From Desulfuromonadales bacterium (GTDB taxonomy: Bacteria; Desulfobacterota; Desulfuromonadia; Desulfuromonadales; JACZKF01), in contig JACZKF010000296.1 of NCBI GenBank assembly GCA_014860175.1, positions 1 through 6,897 on the forward strand: a stretch of DNA of 6,897 bases, in the 5' to 3' direction. Below, in pieces: positions 1 through 6,062 of the stretch (position 1 is its first letter; the number at the start of each line of letters is the position of its first letter). The notes beneath the pieces are model-generated. The model made no database searches and was not told the origin of the DNA. It was given only the letters and a program-made list of their open reading frames with translations. Made by a program: the position numbers and the translations under genes.

Positions 1-557
1 TGGGAATAGAGGTCCGGGTTGGAGGCGATGAACAGGCCGACCGCAACGAAAGTGATCAGTAGGCCAAAGGTCTGAATGGTGGCCGAAAAGAAGGAGCCGA
101 GCCCCTCCTGCAGGCTCTGCAGCGTCTGCTCGCTCCCCACCATTATCAGCAGCTGTCTTCCCCAGCCCGATTGTCGCAGGGAGGTTTCCGTCTGCTCGGC
201 TATTTGCGGCAGCCGCTGACCAAGTTCCTCGATCTGTGTGGCCAACTGGGGGGCCAGCAGCCACCCGCCGACCAGGAAAGCGGCCGAAAGCAAAAGGATC
301 ACGACCGTCAGCGCCCATCCCGGTGAAAGAGGGGTGTGCCGGGCGAGACCGTCACGCAGGGCGAGGAGAAATGTGGCCAGGAGGAGCCCGGCGAAGGTGG
401 CCAGCAGCACCTTGGCCGCCAGGCCGGCAATCCCCAGCAGAACGACTCCGGCCAGGGCCAGAGCGATGGTGGTTGCCGCTTTCCAGAGAAAATCGGCTGG
501 CACCCGATGGCTCAGCCCGGTGCCCGCTGCCGTCGGCTGCGGATGTTTGCGCTCCAT
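1..557 (-). CDS. AI-2E family transporter (PerM-like), 3'-truncated by the window edge
   Basis: Membrane permease of the AI-2E/PerM family. Members are multi-pass inner-membrane proteins, some linked to autoinducer-2 or ion export, and the substrate here cannot be told. The frame is open to position 1 and about 185 residues are visible of a usual 340-370. Two hydrophobic segments lie at roughly residues 27-65, a third near 83-100. A polar, Gln/Glu-rich stretch with the pattern IEELGQRLPQIAEQ follows, as the family has before its central region. The last segment reads QTFGLLITFVAVGLFIASNP, very typical of the family. The start is uncertain. ATG at 557 has only a weak purine stretch upstream. 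GTG at 584 overlaps the stop of the small upstream gene as GTGA, suggesting translational coupling, and would add nine residues (VILPPGEDR). The gene probably shares a transcript with that small membrane-protein gene. Confidence 0.85.
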   Translation of the reverse strand, partial: MERKHPQPTAAGTGLSHRVPADFLWKAATTIALALAGVVLLGIAGLAAKVLLATFAGLLLATFLLALRDGLARHTPLSPGWALTVVILLLSAAFLVGGWLLAPQLATQIEELGQRLPQIAEQTETSLRQSGWGRQLLIMVGSEQTLQSLQEGLGSFFSATIQTFGLLITFVAVGLFIASNPDLYS

Positions 558-580
558 GCGATCTTCGCCCGGCGGCAGAA

Positions 581-745
581 TCACCGAGGTCGGTGCTGAC
601 GCGAGTCGTCGCCGCCGCCGCCCGGAGGGTCTTTTTCGACCAACCAGCTCCCCACCTCAAAGACCAGCGACACCAGCGAGACACAGACCAGAATCAGAAC
701 CACGACGATCAGCCATCCCCACCACGGTACCGGAAATTCTTGCAT
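581..745 (-). CDS. Small single-pass membrane protein, 54 aa, unknown function
   Basis: I do not recognise a family. The gene is supported by a strong Shine-Dalgarno sequence (GGGAGG, about seven bases before the ATG at 745) and by its tight junction with the transporter gene downstream. Its TGA stop overlaps a possible GTG start of that gene in the four bases GTGA. The protein begins MQEFPVPWWGW, followed by one strongly hydrophobic helix at about residues 11-29 (IVVVLILVCVSLVSLVF). A short amphipathic part, EVGSWLVEKD, comes next, then a polar glycine/aspartate tail (PPGGGGDDSRQHRPR). The aromatic residues before the helix and charged residues after it fit a single-pass inner-membrane protein. 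It may be an accessory subunit of, or merely co-expressed with, the AI-2E-type transporter. The high-quality ribosome-binding site makes a real gene much more likely than chance. Confidence 0.7.
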   Translation of the reverse strand: MQEFPVPWWGWLIVVVLILVCVSLVSLVFEVGSWLVEKDPPGGGGDDSRQHRPR

Positions 746-871
746 GCCGTCGCCTCCCGGAGAGTCAGCCCTGGCAACGCTCCGCTACGGCAAGAGTGGA
801 CGGAGCAGCCTTCCTGGTCAGATTAGCAGATCGTCGCCCGGGTGCAAAAAATCCGGGGGTGAAAACAGTCG
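746..871 (-). other. 126-bp intergenic region with an inverted repeat, no clear promoter or terminator
   Basis: This lies between the methyltransferase stop and the small membrane-protein gene. It holds an inverted repeat GCTCCG/CGGAGC (779-784 and 801-806, 16-base loop). A shorter CCCGG/CCGGG pair sits near the methyltransferase end, with an A6 run in its loop. Neither is followed by a T tract on the minus strand, so no intrinsic terminator is evident. A TAATCT hexamer preceded by TGC could be a weak extended -10 element, but without a convincing -35. Read-through from the polyketide genes is therefore possible. Confidence 0.35.
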
Positions 872-1429
872 TTATTCTGGCAGCTTTCTATTCACTGCGG
901 GGTTTGGAGAGGCCGGCTTGCCCCAGTCGGTATGCTCCCGCAGCGCGGCTTCCTCCAGGGTGATGCGCCGGCGCAGCACGGCCAGGTTGGCCAGAGTGAA
1001 GATGAACAGGGTCACGGGGGCGCGCATCAGCAGCGGCAGGACGGCAATCTCCAGAGTGACGGCAAGGTAATTGGGATGGCGCAGGAGACGATAGGGACCG
1101 CTCCTCTTCACGGGGGTCTGGGGCTGGACGATGATCCGGGTATTCCACTGGTCGCCGAGGGTGACGATGCACCAGTAGCGCAGCGATTGGGTCAGAACCA
1201 GCATGACCAGGCAGAAGAAGGTGAAAAGGTCGAGGGGGATGCGCCAGGGGTAGGATTCGATCAGCAAGGAAACAAAAAACAGCAGATGCAGGACGACCAG
1301 GGAGCGGTAGCTCTGCGGGGCGACTTCGATCCCACCACGAGCCAGTTGGCGGCGCCGGTTGCGGCGGGCCAGCCCGAGCTCAAATCCGCGCTCCAGAAAG
1401 AAAAAGCCGAAAACCCACCACAGCGACAT
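872..1429 (-). CDS. Isoprenylcysteine carboxyl methyltransferase-like membrane protein (alkylpyrone O-methyltransferase type)
   Basis: Predicted SAM-dependent integral-membrane methyltransferase of the ICMT family, 185 aa. Family hallmarks are GPYRLLRHPNY (residues 111-121) and RRRITLEEAALRE (153-165), with LGDQWNTRIIV (91-101) before them. These correspond to the cofactor-binding C-terminal half of the family. Hydrophobic segments lie near residues 3-12, 44-58, 66-82 and 122-151. Bacteria lack prenylated CaaX proteins. Small bacterial ICMT homologues next to a type III polyketide synthase (BpsB/YpbQ in Bacillus, SrsB in Streptomyces) methylate the hydroxyl of alkylpyrones or alkylresorcinols. 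The position here fits that: the ATG overlaps the synthase stop by one base (TAATG), and GGAGG four bases upstream lies inside the synthase gene. The substrate is inferred from this context. The main alternative is a generic lipid or phenol methyltransferase. Confidence 0.88.
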   Translation of the reverse strand: MSLWWVFGFFFLERGFELGLARRNRRRQLARGGIEVAPQSYRSLVVLHLLFFVSLLIESYPWRIPLDLFTFFCLVMLVLTQSLRYWCIVTLGDQWNTRIIVQPQTPVKRSGPYRLLRHPNYLAVTLEIAVLPLLMRAPVTLFIFTLANLAVLRRRITLEEAALREHTDWGKPASPNPAVNRKLPE

Positions 1430-2469
1430 TACACCTCCAGCAGGACCATCTCCGCCGAAAAGCCGGGGCCGAAGGCCGACAGCAGCCCGGGACCGGAACG
1501 GGTGCAGCGTTCGGAGGCGAGCCAGCGCTCCAGCACCGCCAAGACCGAAACGGAAGAGATGTTGCCGTGCTCGCGCAGTACCGCCTCAGTCAGCTCCAGC
1601 TGTTCGTCGGTCAGCCCGAGCGCCTGGCGGTAGGCATCGATCACTCTGGCTCCTCCCGGGTGGGTCAGGTAATGAACGAGCTGGCGTCGGCTCAGGCCGC
1701 TGCCGGCCAGGAAGTGATCGACCAGGGGAGCCAGCTGCTCGCGGACGATGGCCGGCAGCCGCGGCGACAGCACCAGTTGCATCCCCCGATCGAGAAAGTC
1801 CCACCCCATGACCCGGTCGCTGGCGGGGAACAGGTGCGAACCGGTGGCGGTCAGCCGCGGGCCGCAGAGGCCGCTTTGCGAACCGGCGACCAGAGCGGCG
1901 GCGGCGCCGTCGGCAAAGATGGCGGCGGCGATCAGGTTTTTTTTCGACAGATCGTCATGCAGGAAAGTGAGGCTGCAGCATTCGAGGGCGGCCACCAGAA
2001 CCACCGCCTGCGGGTGCCCGAGCGCATAGTCGGCGGCGCGGGCCAGGCCGGCCGCGCCGGCGGCGCAGCCGAGCCCCCAGATCGGCAGGCGCACCGTCTG
2101 CGGCCGCCGGCCGAGGCGGCTGATCAGGCGAGCGTCGAGGGAAGGAGTGGCGAACCCACTGGAGGAGACGGCGATAACCATATCGAGCCGCTCGGGGGGG
2201 AGCCCGGCCTGGCCGAGGCAGCGTCGGGCCGCCCGTTCCAGCAAGTCGGTCCCTTCCTGCAGGTAAATGCCATTGCGTTCGGCAAACGGCCGTGGCTGCA
2301 GGTACCAGTCGAGGGGGCGCATGAAATGGCGTCGTTGGACGCGGCTGCGGTCGAAAACCGGCAGACTCTCCTCCAGCCCCGGCAGGCAACTCCGGGCCAC
2401 CTCTCGCACCTGCTCCTGGGTGGCGACGAAAGGGGGGAAGGCGGTGGCGGCGGCGACGACGGCCGGCAT
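1429..2469 (-). CDS. Type III polyketide synthase (chalcone/stilbene synthase superfamily, alkylpyrone synthase type)
   Basis: Homodimeric iterative condensing enzyme that extends an acyl-CoA starter with malonyl-CoA units and cyclises the chain into a pyrone or resorcinol. It is 346 aa, complete for the family (about 340-390). The catalytic triad is intact: Cys135 in WGLGCAAGAAGL, His270 in YLTHPGGARV, Asn303 in HGNISSVSVL. Other family landmarks are SSSGFATPSLDARL (102-115), FADGAAAAL (185-193), MGWDFLDRGMQLVLS (221-235) and the C-terminal SAFGPGFSAEMVLLEV. The start at 2469 lies two bases after the TAG of the phosphoesterase gene. There is no strong ribosome-binding site of its own, so translation is probably coupled. 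The next gene, an ICMT-like methyltransferase, starts inside this stop codon, as in bacterial alkylpyrone and alkylresorcinol operons. A long-chain fatty-acyl starter is therefore the likely choice, but starter, chain number and ring type cannot be read from sequence alone. An A8 run on the coding strand (1937-1944) falls within the SKKN codons. Confidence 0.95.
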   Translation of the reverse strand: MPAVVAAATAFPPFVATQEQVREVARSCLPGLEESLPVFDRSRVQRRHFMRPLDWYLQPRPFAERNGIYLQEGTDLLERAARRCLGQAGLPPERLDMVIAVSSSGFATPSLDARLISRLGRRPQTVRLPIWGLGCAAGAAGLARAADYALGHPQAVVLVAALECCSLTFLHDDLSKKNLIAAAIFADGAAAALVAGSQSGLCGPRLTATGSHLFPASDRVMGWDFLDRGMQLVLSPRLPAIVREQLAPLVDHFLAGSGLSRRQLVHYLTHPGGARVIDAYRQALGLTDEQLELTEAVLREHGNISSVSVLAVLERWLASERCTRSGPGLLSAFGPGFSAEMVLLEV

Positions 2470-2471
2470 GG

Positions 2472-3611
2472 CTAGCCCGATTCCGGGGCTGAAGGGGGAC
2501 GGCGGACGATCTCGATCAGGGTAATCTCGGGTGGCGACAGAAAGCGAATTGGCGGCCCCCAGGTGCCGGTGCCGCGGCTGGTGTAGAGGTGCGATCCACC
2601 GTCGAGGGGGTAGAGGCCGTTTTGTCGGGGGTAGAAGATGGCGGTCAGCAGGGTGAAGGGGAAAATCTGCCCGCGATGGGCGTGGCCGGAGAGCTGCAGG
2701 TCAAAAGCGCCGGCGCTGGCGACCTGCGGCCGATGCTTGAGTAGCAGGATGAAGCGGCTGGGGTCGGTGGCGGCGAGCAGGGCTGGTTCATCGGGGCGCT
2801 GACCGACGGCCGGATCATCGACGCCGACCACGGTCAGCAGATTGCTGATCGCTACCGCCTGGTTGCGCAGCAGGGTGAAGCCGGAGCGCTCAATGAAGCT
2901 GGTCGACGGTTGTAGGCCGGCATAGACCTCATGGTTGCCAAGGACGGCGAATTTCCCCAGCGGCGGGGTGAATGCCGCCAACGGGGCCGAGAGCTCTTCC
3001 AGATGATCGATCTGGGCATCGACCAGATCGCCGGTGGCCACCAGCAGATCGGGGCGCATCTCTTCGAGGAGCCGCAAGGTCTTGGCCAGCACCCGGTCGC
3101 GGCTCATCAGCCCCAGATGCAGATCGGAGATCTGAGCGATGCGCACCCGGGTGACTCCCGGCGGGAGCTTGTCGGTGACCAGCTGTACCCTCTCGACCTG
3201 CAGCCGGCTGGCTTCCCATAAGCCGTAGAGGCCGGCGGCCAGGGCCAGAACGAGGACTCCGGAGGCGGCCAGGCGCCCGGCCTTCAGAGCCGGCGCCAGG
3301 GCTGGGCCGGCGACGAGGGGCAACAGCAGAGTCCAGAGCTGGAGCAGGAGAAAGCCGGCAAAGGCGAGAAAAACAAAACCCATCCAGGTGAAGCCGAGAA
3401 AAGCCAGGGGGCGTGCCACTTCCTCCAGTCCAGCCCGGCTGAGCAGACGGCTCAACAGCGGAGCGAGCACCATCAGCAGCATCCATAACCCGAGCCAGAG
3501 AGGGGCTCGTCCGCGCCCGGTGAGCAGCGGTCGCATCCCGTGGAAGACGAGAAGGTGCATGGCAGCATAGACGGTGAGAAAAACGAGGAAAAAGATGAGC
3601 ATCCGCACCAT
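2472..3611 (-). CDS. Membrane-anchored calcineurin-like metallophosphoesterase
   Basis: Two-metal phosphoesterase with an N-terminal membrane domain, 379 aa from the chosen start. The first ~130 residues contain about four hydrophobic segments (roughly 4-22, 38-54, 68-101, 114-131). The catalytic domain has all core motifs in order: ISDLHLG with Asp163/His165, GDLVD with Asp195, GNHE with Asn226/His227, KHRP with His293, and SGHAHRGQ with His310/His312. The layout resembles the YkuE/YaeI group, which includes phosphodiesterases and LpxG-type UDP-diacylglucosamine hydrolases, so a lipid-linked pyrophosphate or phosphodiester is a fair guess. I chose the ATG at 3611 because GGAGG lies eight bases upstream. 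An in-frame ATG at 3638 would add nine residues, but it directly abuts the T tract of the preceding terminator and has no ribosome-binding site. The stop is two bases before the polyketide synthase start, so the two are very likely co-transcribed. Its role in that pathway is unknown. Confidence 0.92.
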   Translation of the reverse strand: MVRMLIFFLVFLTVYAAMHLLVFHGMRPLLTGRGRAPLWLGLWMLLMVLAPLLSRLLSRAGLEEVARPLAFLGFTWMGFVFLAFAGFLLLQLWTLLLPLVAGPALAPALKAGRLAASGVLVLALAAGLYGLWEASRLQVERVQLVTDKLPPGVTRVRIAQISDLHLGLMSRDRVLAKTLRLLEEMRPDLLVATGDLVDAQIDHLEELSAPLAAFTPPLGKFAVLGNHEVYAGLQPSTSFIERSGFTLLRNQAVAISNLLTVVGVDDPAVGQRPDEPALLAATDPSRFILLLKHRPQVASAGAFDLQLSGHAHRGQIFPFTLLTAIFYPRQNGLYPLDGGSHLYTSRGTGTWGPPIRFLSPPEITLIEIVRRPPSAPESG

Positions 3612-3633
3612 TGGCAAAGCCTCCAAGAGGAAA

Positions 3634-3663
3634 ACCATACCATAAAAAAAAAGCCTCCGGCAA
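3634..3663 (-). promoter_or_regulatory. Possible promoter for the phosphoesterase-polyketide operon, overlapping the upstream terminator
   Basis: Only about 32 bases separate the end of the terminator T tract from the phosphoesterase start, so a promoter for that operon must overlap the terminator or lie further upstream. TTGCCG (3663-3658, inside the hairpin) and TATGGT (3639-3634) each match the sigma-70 boxes at four of six positions and are 18 bases apart. This is a weak match offered as a candidate; read-through from the lipoprotein gene is the alternative. Confidence 0.3.
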
Positions 3664-3680
3664 ATGGCCGGAGGCTTTTT
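3644..3680 (-). terminator. Rho-independent terminator of the OB-fold lipoprotein gene
   Basis: A perfect GC-rich stem (GCCTCCGGC 3653-3661 with GCCGGAGGC 3667-3675) encloses a five-base loop. It is flanked by A and T runs, giving a T9 tract (3652-3644) on the minus strand and T5 on the plus strand. It starts 23 bases after the lipoprotein stop codon. The two-sided runs could make it work in both directions, but no plus-strand gene is seen. Confidence 0.92.
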
Positions 3681-3703
3681 AGGGGAAGCAGGAGCAGGGG
3701 GAG

Positions 3704-4456
3704 TTACTCGACCACCACCTGGGCATCCTCAACAATCAAGGCGTACTTGTAGCCGTAGCCGAAGTCCTTGTCGGCAACCAGTTTGCCGGTGACCAGCACG
3801 ACGTCGCCCACTTTGGCCACACCGGAGGTGGTGACCGTCAGGTCGTTGCCCTCGGCGCTGCCGGTACCGTCCTGGACGTGCAGCCAGTTCTTGCCCATGA
3901 TTTCGGGGCTGAATTTGACCACTTTGCCGCGCAGGACGACGTCCTGGCCCGCCAGTTGCTCCTTGTTGGTGAAGATCTCGCCGACGGTCTGGCCGTTTTC
4001 GGCTTTCTTCAAGCCGGAGAAATCGATCTCGGCGGCGGCGGTTGCCCCGCCAATCGGCGGGTGACCTTGCGGCATCTTCGCCTCGCCGGTAGCTGCCCCG
4101 GCTGCCTGGGCACCGCCGACCAGGACCGCATCGACGAAATAGATCTCTTCGAAGGTGCGCTCGAGAGACTTGCTCTCATGATTGGTCATCAGCATCCCCT
4201 CCGGGACCACGACCGGATCACCGACCTGGACGGCGAACTCCGGGGCGGCAGCCCAGATCTTTTCAGTGCCGGTATCGACCTGGAGATAGGTGTAGCCGCC
4301 GGCGTTCATGGTTTCCACCACGTTGCCGGTCTTGGTTTGGGCGGCGGCCGGAGCCGGAGTGGCGGGGGCGGCCGTCTGCGGGGTTTTTTCCTTGCAACCA
4401 GCAGCCAGCGACAGGGTGAGCAGGCCGGCAAGGATAATGACAAGATGCTTCTTCAC
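3704..4456 (-). CDS. Lipoprotein with two OB-fold-like domains (NrfJ-like)
   Basis: Exported lipoprotein, 250 aa, of unknown biochemical role. Residues 1-20 form a signal peptide with a hydrophobic core (LVIILAGLLTLSL) and lipobox LAAGC, so Cys21 is the lipidated residue. An Ala/Pro/Gln/Thr-rich linker follows (24-42). The first domain (about 43-110) begins with the pattern VVETMNAGGYTYLQVDTG and resembles the small proteins annotated as NrfJ-like beside cytochrome and nitrite-reductase genes. A low-complexity Ala/Gly linker contains MPQGHPPIGG (128-137). The second domain (about 155-250), with DVVLRGKVVKFSPEIMGKNW and a VGDVVLVTGKL strand, looks like a second OB fold of the tRNA-anti/NirD-like superfamily. 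GTG is the start: GGAGG sits six bases upstream and the signal peptide begins immediately (MKKH). The gene has its own strong terminator. No redox gene is adjacent in this window, so a link to respiration is only suggested by relatives. Confidence 0.85.
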   Translation of the reverse strand: MKKHLVIILAGLLTLSLAAGCKEKTPQTAAPATPAPAAAQTKTGNVVETMNAGGYTYLQVDTGTEKIWAAAPEFAVQVGDPVVVPEGMLMTNHESKSLERTFEEIYFVDAVLVGGAQAAGAATGEAKMPQGHPPIGGATAAAEIDFSGLKKAENGQTVGEIFTNKEQLAGQDVVLRGKVVKFSPEIMGKNWLHVQDGTGSAEGNDLTVTTSGVAKVGDVVLVTGKLVADKDFGYGYKYALIVEDAQVVVE

Positions 4457-4531
4457 GGTTTTCCTCCAAAAAGGATTTGTTTCGGCGTGGCGGAGCCCCG
4501 CACGAGTGGAATTGCTTTGAAAATCCGGAGA

Positions 4532-4561
4532 ACTCTACCACAGATCGAAATGGCGGCACAA
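4532..4561 (-). promoter_or_regulatory. Candidate promoter for the lipoprotein gene
   Basis: The 109-base gap between malQ and the lipoprotein gene has room for a promoter. TAGAGT (4537-4532) matches the -10 box at four of six positions and is preceded by TGG, an extended -10 element. TTGTGC (4561-4556) at an 18-base spacing is a poor -35 (three of six). The gap also holds a short GCGG-GGCT-CCGC stem near 4490, too small to call a terminator. Confidence 0.25.
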
Positions 4562-4565
4562 GAGA

Positions 4566-6062
4566 TTATCGGCACCGCTGGCGGCCGTAGAGCTCGGTCA
4601 TGCGGGTGAGCCGTTGCCGGATCTCCGGCGTCAGGGCGTGCGGGCGAAAACGCCAGTGCCAGTTCTGCCCGGGTCGCCCCGGGGTGTTCATGCGCGCCTC
4701 GCTCCCCAGCGAGAGGAGGTCCTGCAAAGGGATGATGCATAGCTGAGAGACGCTGGCCATGGCGGTCCGGATCAGTTCCCAGGGGATATCCCGGCCGCTG
4801 CTGCCAAGATACTCCCGAACCGCCTCGCGCTCCGGGCGGGATAGGGCGTCCCACCATCCGAGGGTGGTGTCGTTGTCGTGGGTGCCGGTGTAGACGACGC
4901 TTCGCGGTGGCAAGTTGTGGGGGAGGTAAGGGTTGGCCGGCCCGGAGCCAAAGGCAAACTGCAGCACTTTCATTCCGGGGAATTCGAACCGGTCGCGCAA
5001 AGCTTCCACCTCGGGGGTGATCAGCCCGAGGTCTTCGGCGACGATCGGCATCTGCCCCAGGGCTTGCTGCAGGGTCTGGAAGAGGCGGTCGCCAGGCACT
5101 GGCAGCCAGCTGCCGTTGATGGCCGTTTTCTCGCCGGCATCGACGGCCCAGCAGGCCTCGAAACCGCGAAAATGATCGATGCGCACCAGGTCGGCCTGTA
5201 CCAGATTCCAGCGGAAACGCGCCAGCCACCAGGAAAAGCCCTGTTCCGCCATGCGCTCCCAGCGGTACATGGGGTTGCCCCACAGCTGGCCGGTGGCGCT
5301 GAAGTAGTCGGGAGGGACGCCGGCCACCAGGGTCGGCTGCAACTCCCGGTCGAGATAGAAGAGGCCAGGATTGGCCCAGACATCGACCGAGTCGAAGGCC
5401 ACATAGATCGGAATATCCCCAAGGATCTGAATCTTCTGGCTGCCGGCATACTCCTTGAGAGCGAACCACTGTTCGAAAAAGACGAATTGGGCATACTTGT
5501 GGAATGAGATCGCTTCGGCCAGGGTCTCTCCCCAATGGCGAAGGGCCTGCGGCTCTCGCTGCCGCACCTCTACCGGCCAGCGGTTCCAGGGGGCATCGCC
5601 GAAGTGCTGGCGCAATCCCCGGAAAAGGGCGTAGTCGTTGAGCCAGTAGCCCTGTTGCAGCTGGAACTCCCCGTAGGCCTGGCGGCGTTCAGGCGCCCCG
5701 CCGGAGAAGAACCGCTGGGCCGCCTTGTGCAGCAGGCGCCCCTTGAGCCCATGCACAAAGCCGAAATGGGCCTCTCCTTCCGGCATGCTGATCGCCGCGA
5801 TATCGTCGGCGTCGAGATCTCCCGCTTCCACCAGCCGATCGAGGGAAACCAGCAACGGATTGCCGGCAAAGGCGGAGAAGGCGCTATAGGGGGAGTCGCC
5901 ATAGCCGGTGGGGCTCAGAGGGAGGATCTGCCAGACACTTTGGCCGGTTTCGGCGAGAAAATCGACGAAAGCGTACGCTTCCGCTCCGAGGCAGCCGATA
6001 CCGCCGGCGCCGGGGAGAGAGGTGGGGTGAAGCAGAACGCCACTTTGACGGCACAATTTCAT
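4566..6062 (-). CDS. malQ: 4-alpha-glucanotransferase (amylomaltase, GH77)
   Basis: Cytoplasmic enzyme that moves alpha-1,4-glucan segments between maltodextrins, releasing glucose, and serves glycogen or maltodextrin metabolism. At 498 aa it matches the short bacterial amylomaltases (about 500). Family motifs run in order: GVLLHPTSLPG (8-18), GDSPYSAFSAFAGNPLL (55-71), GDIPIYVAFDSVDVWANP (215-232) and GVPPDYFSATGQLWGNP (248-264). Next come RIDHFRGF with the nucleophile Asp296, VAEDLG with the acid/base Glu343, and YTGTHDNDTT with transition-state-stabilising Asp396. The ATG at 6062 has AAGGAG five bases upstream and gives the standard N-terminus. No other glycogen or maltose genes are nearby. 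It sits alone between gaps of about 200 bp upstream and 109 bp downstream, so it is probably its own transcription unit. Confidence 0.97.
   Translation of the reverse strand: MKLCRQSGVLLHPTSLPGAGGIGCLGAEAYAFVDFLAETGQSVWQILPLSPTGYGDSPYSAFSAFAGNPLLVSLDRLVEAGDLDADDIAAISMPEGEAHFGFVHGLKGRLLHKAAQRFFSGGAPERRQAYGEFQLQQGYWLNDYALFRGLRQHFGDAPWNRWPVEVRQREPQALRHWGETLAEAISFHKYAQFVFFEQWFALKEYAGSQKIQILGDIPIYVAFDSVDVWANPGLFYLDRELQPTLVAGVPPDYFSATGQLWGNPMYRWERMAEQGFSWWLARFRWNLVQADLVRIDHFRGFEACWAVDAGEKTAINGSWLPVPGDRLFQTLQQALGQMPIVAEDLGLITPEVEALRDRFEFPGMKVLQFAFGSGPANPYLPHNLPPRSVVYTGTHDNDTTLGWWDALSRPEREAVREYLGSSGRDIPWELIRTAMASVSQLCIIPLQDLLSLGSEARMNTPGRPGQNWHWRFRPHALTPEIRQRLTRMTELYGRQRCR

Noticed and set aside
238..963. 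Plus-strand open frame, 241 codons, over the transporter and small-protein genes
   Set aside because: The translation is Arg/Pro/Ser-rich with no domain, while the minus strand gives a recognisable transporter plus a small protein with a good ribosome-binding site.
1567..2475. Long open frame on the plus strand, 302 codons, opposite the polyketide synthase
   Set aside because: The minus-strand protein has a full catalytic triad and family motifs. The plus-strand translation is low-complexity Gly/Ala/Gln-rich antisense of a GC-rich gene.
4457..4565. Possible riboswitch (for example cyclic-di-GMP type) before the lipoprotein gene
   Set aside because: The gap is short and I could not find the conserved core or paired helices of that class.
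3878..4609. Plus-strand open frame, 243 codons, spanning the lipoprotein gene and the gap upstream
   Set aside because: It is antisense to a lipoprotein gene with a clear signal peptide and terminator. It has no recognisable domain and runs across the gene boundary.
4453..5535. Second minus-strand frame of 360 codons inside malQ
   Set aside because: It is an out-of-frame shadow of malQ, rich in Arg/Pro/Gly. The malQ frame carries all GH77 motifs.
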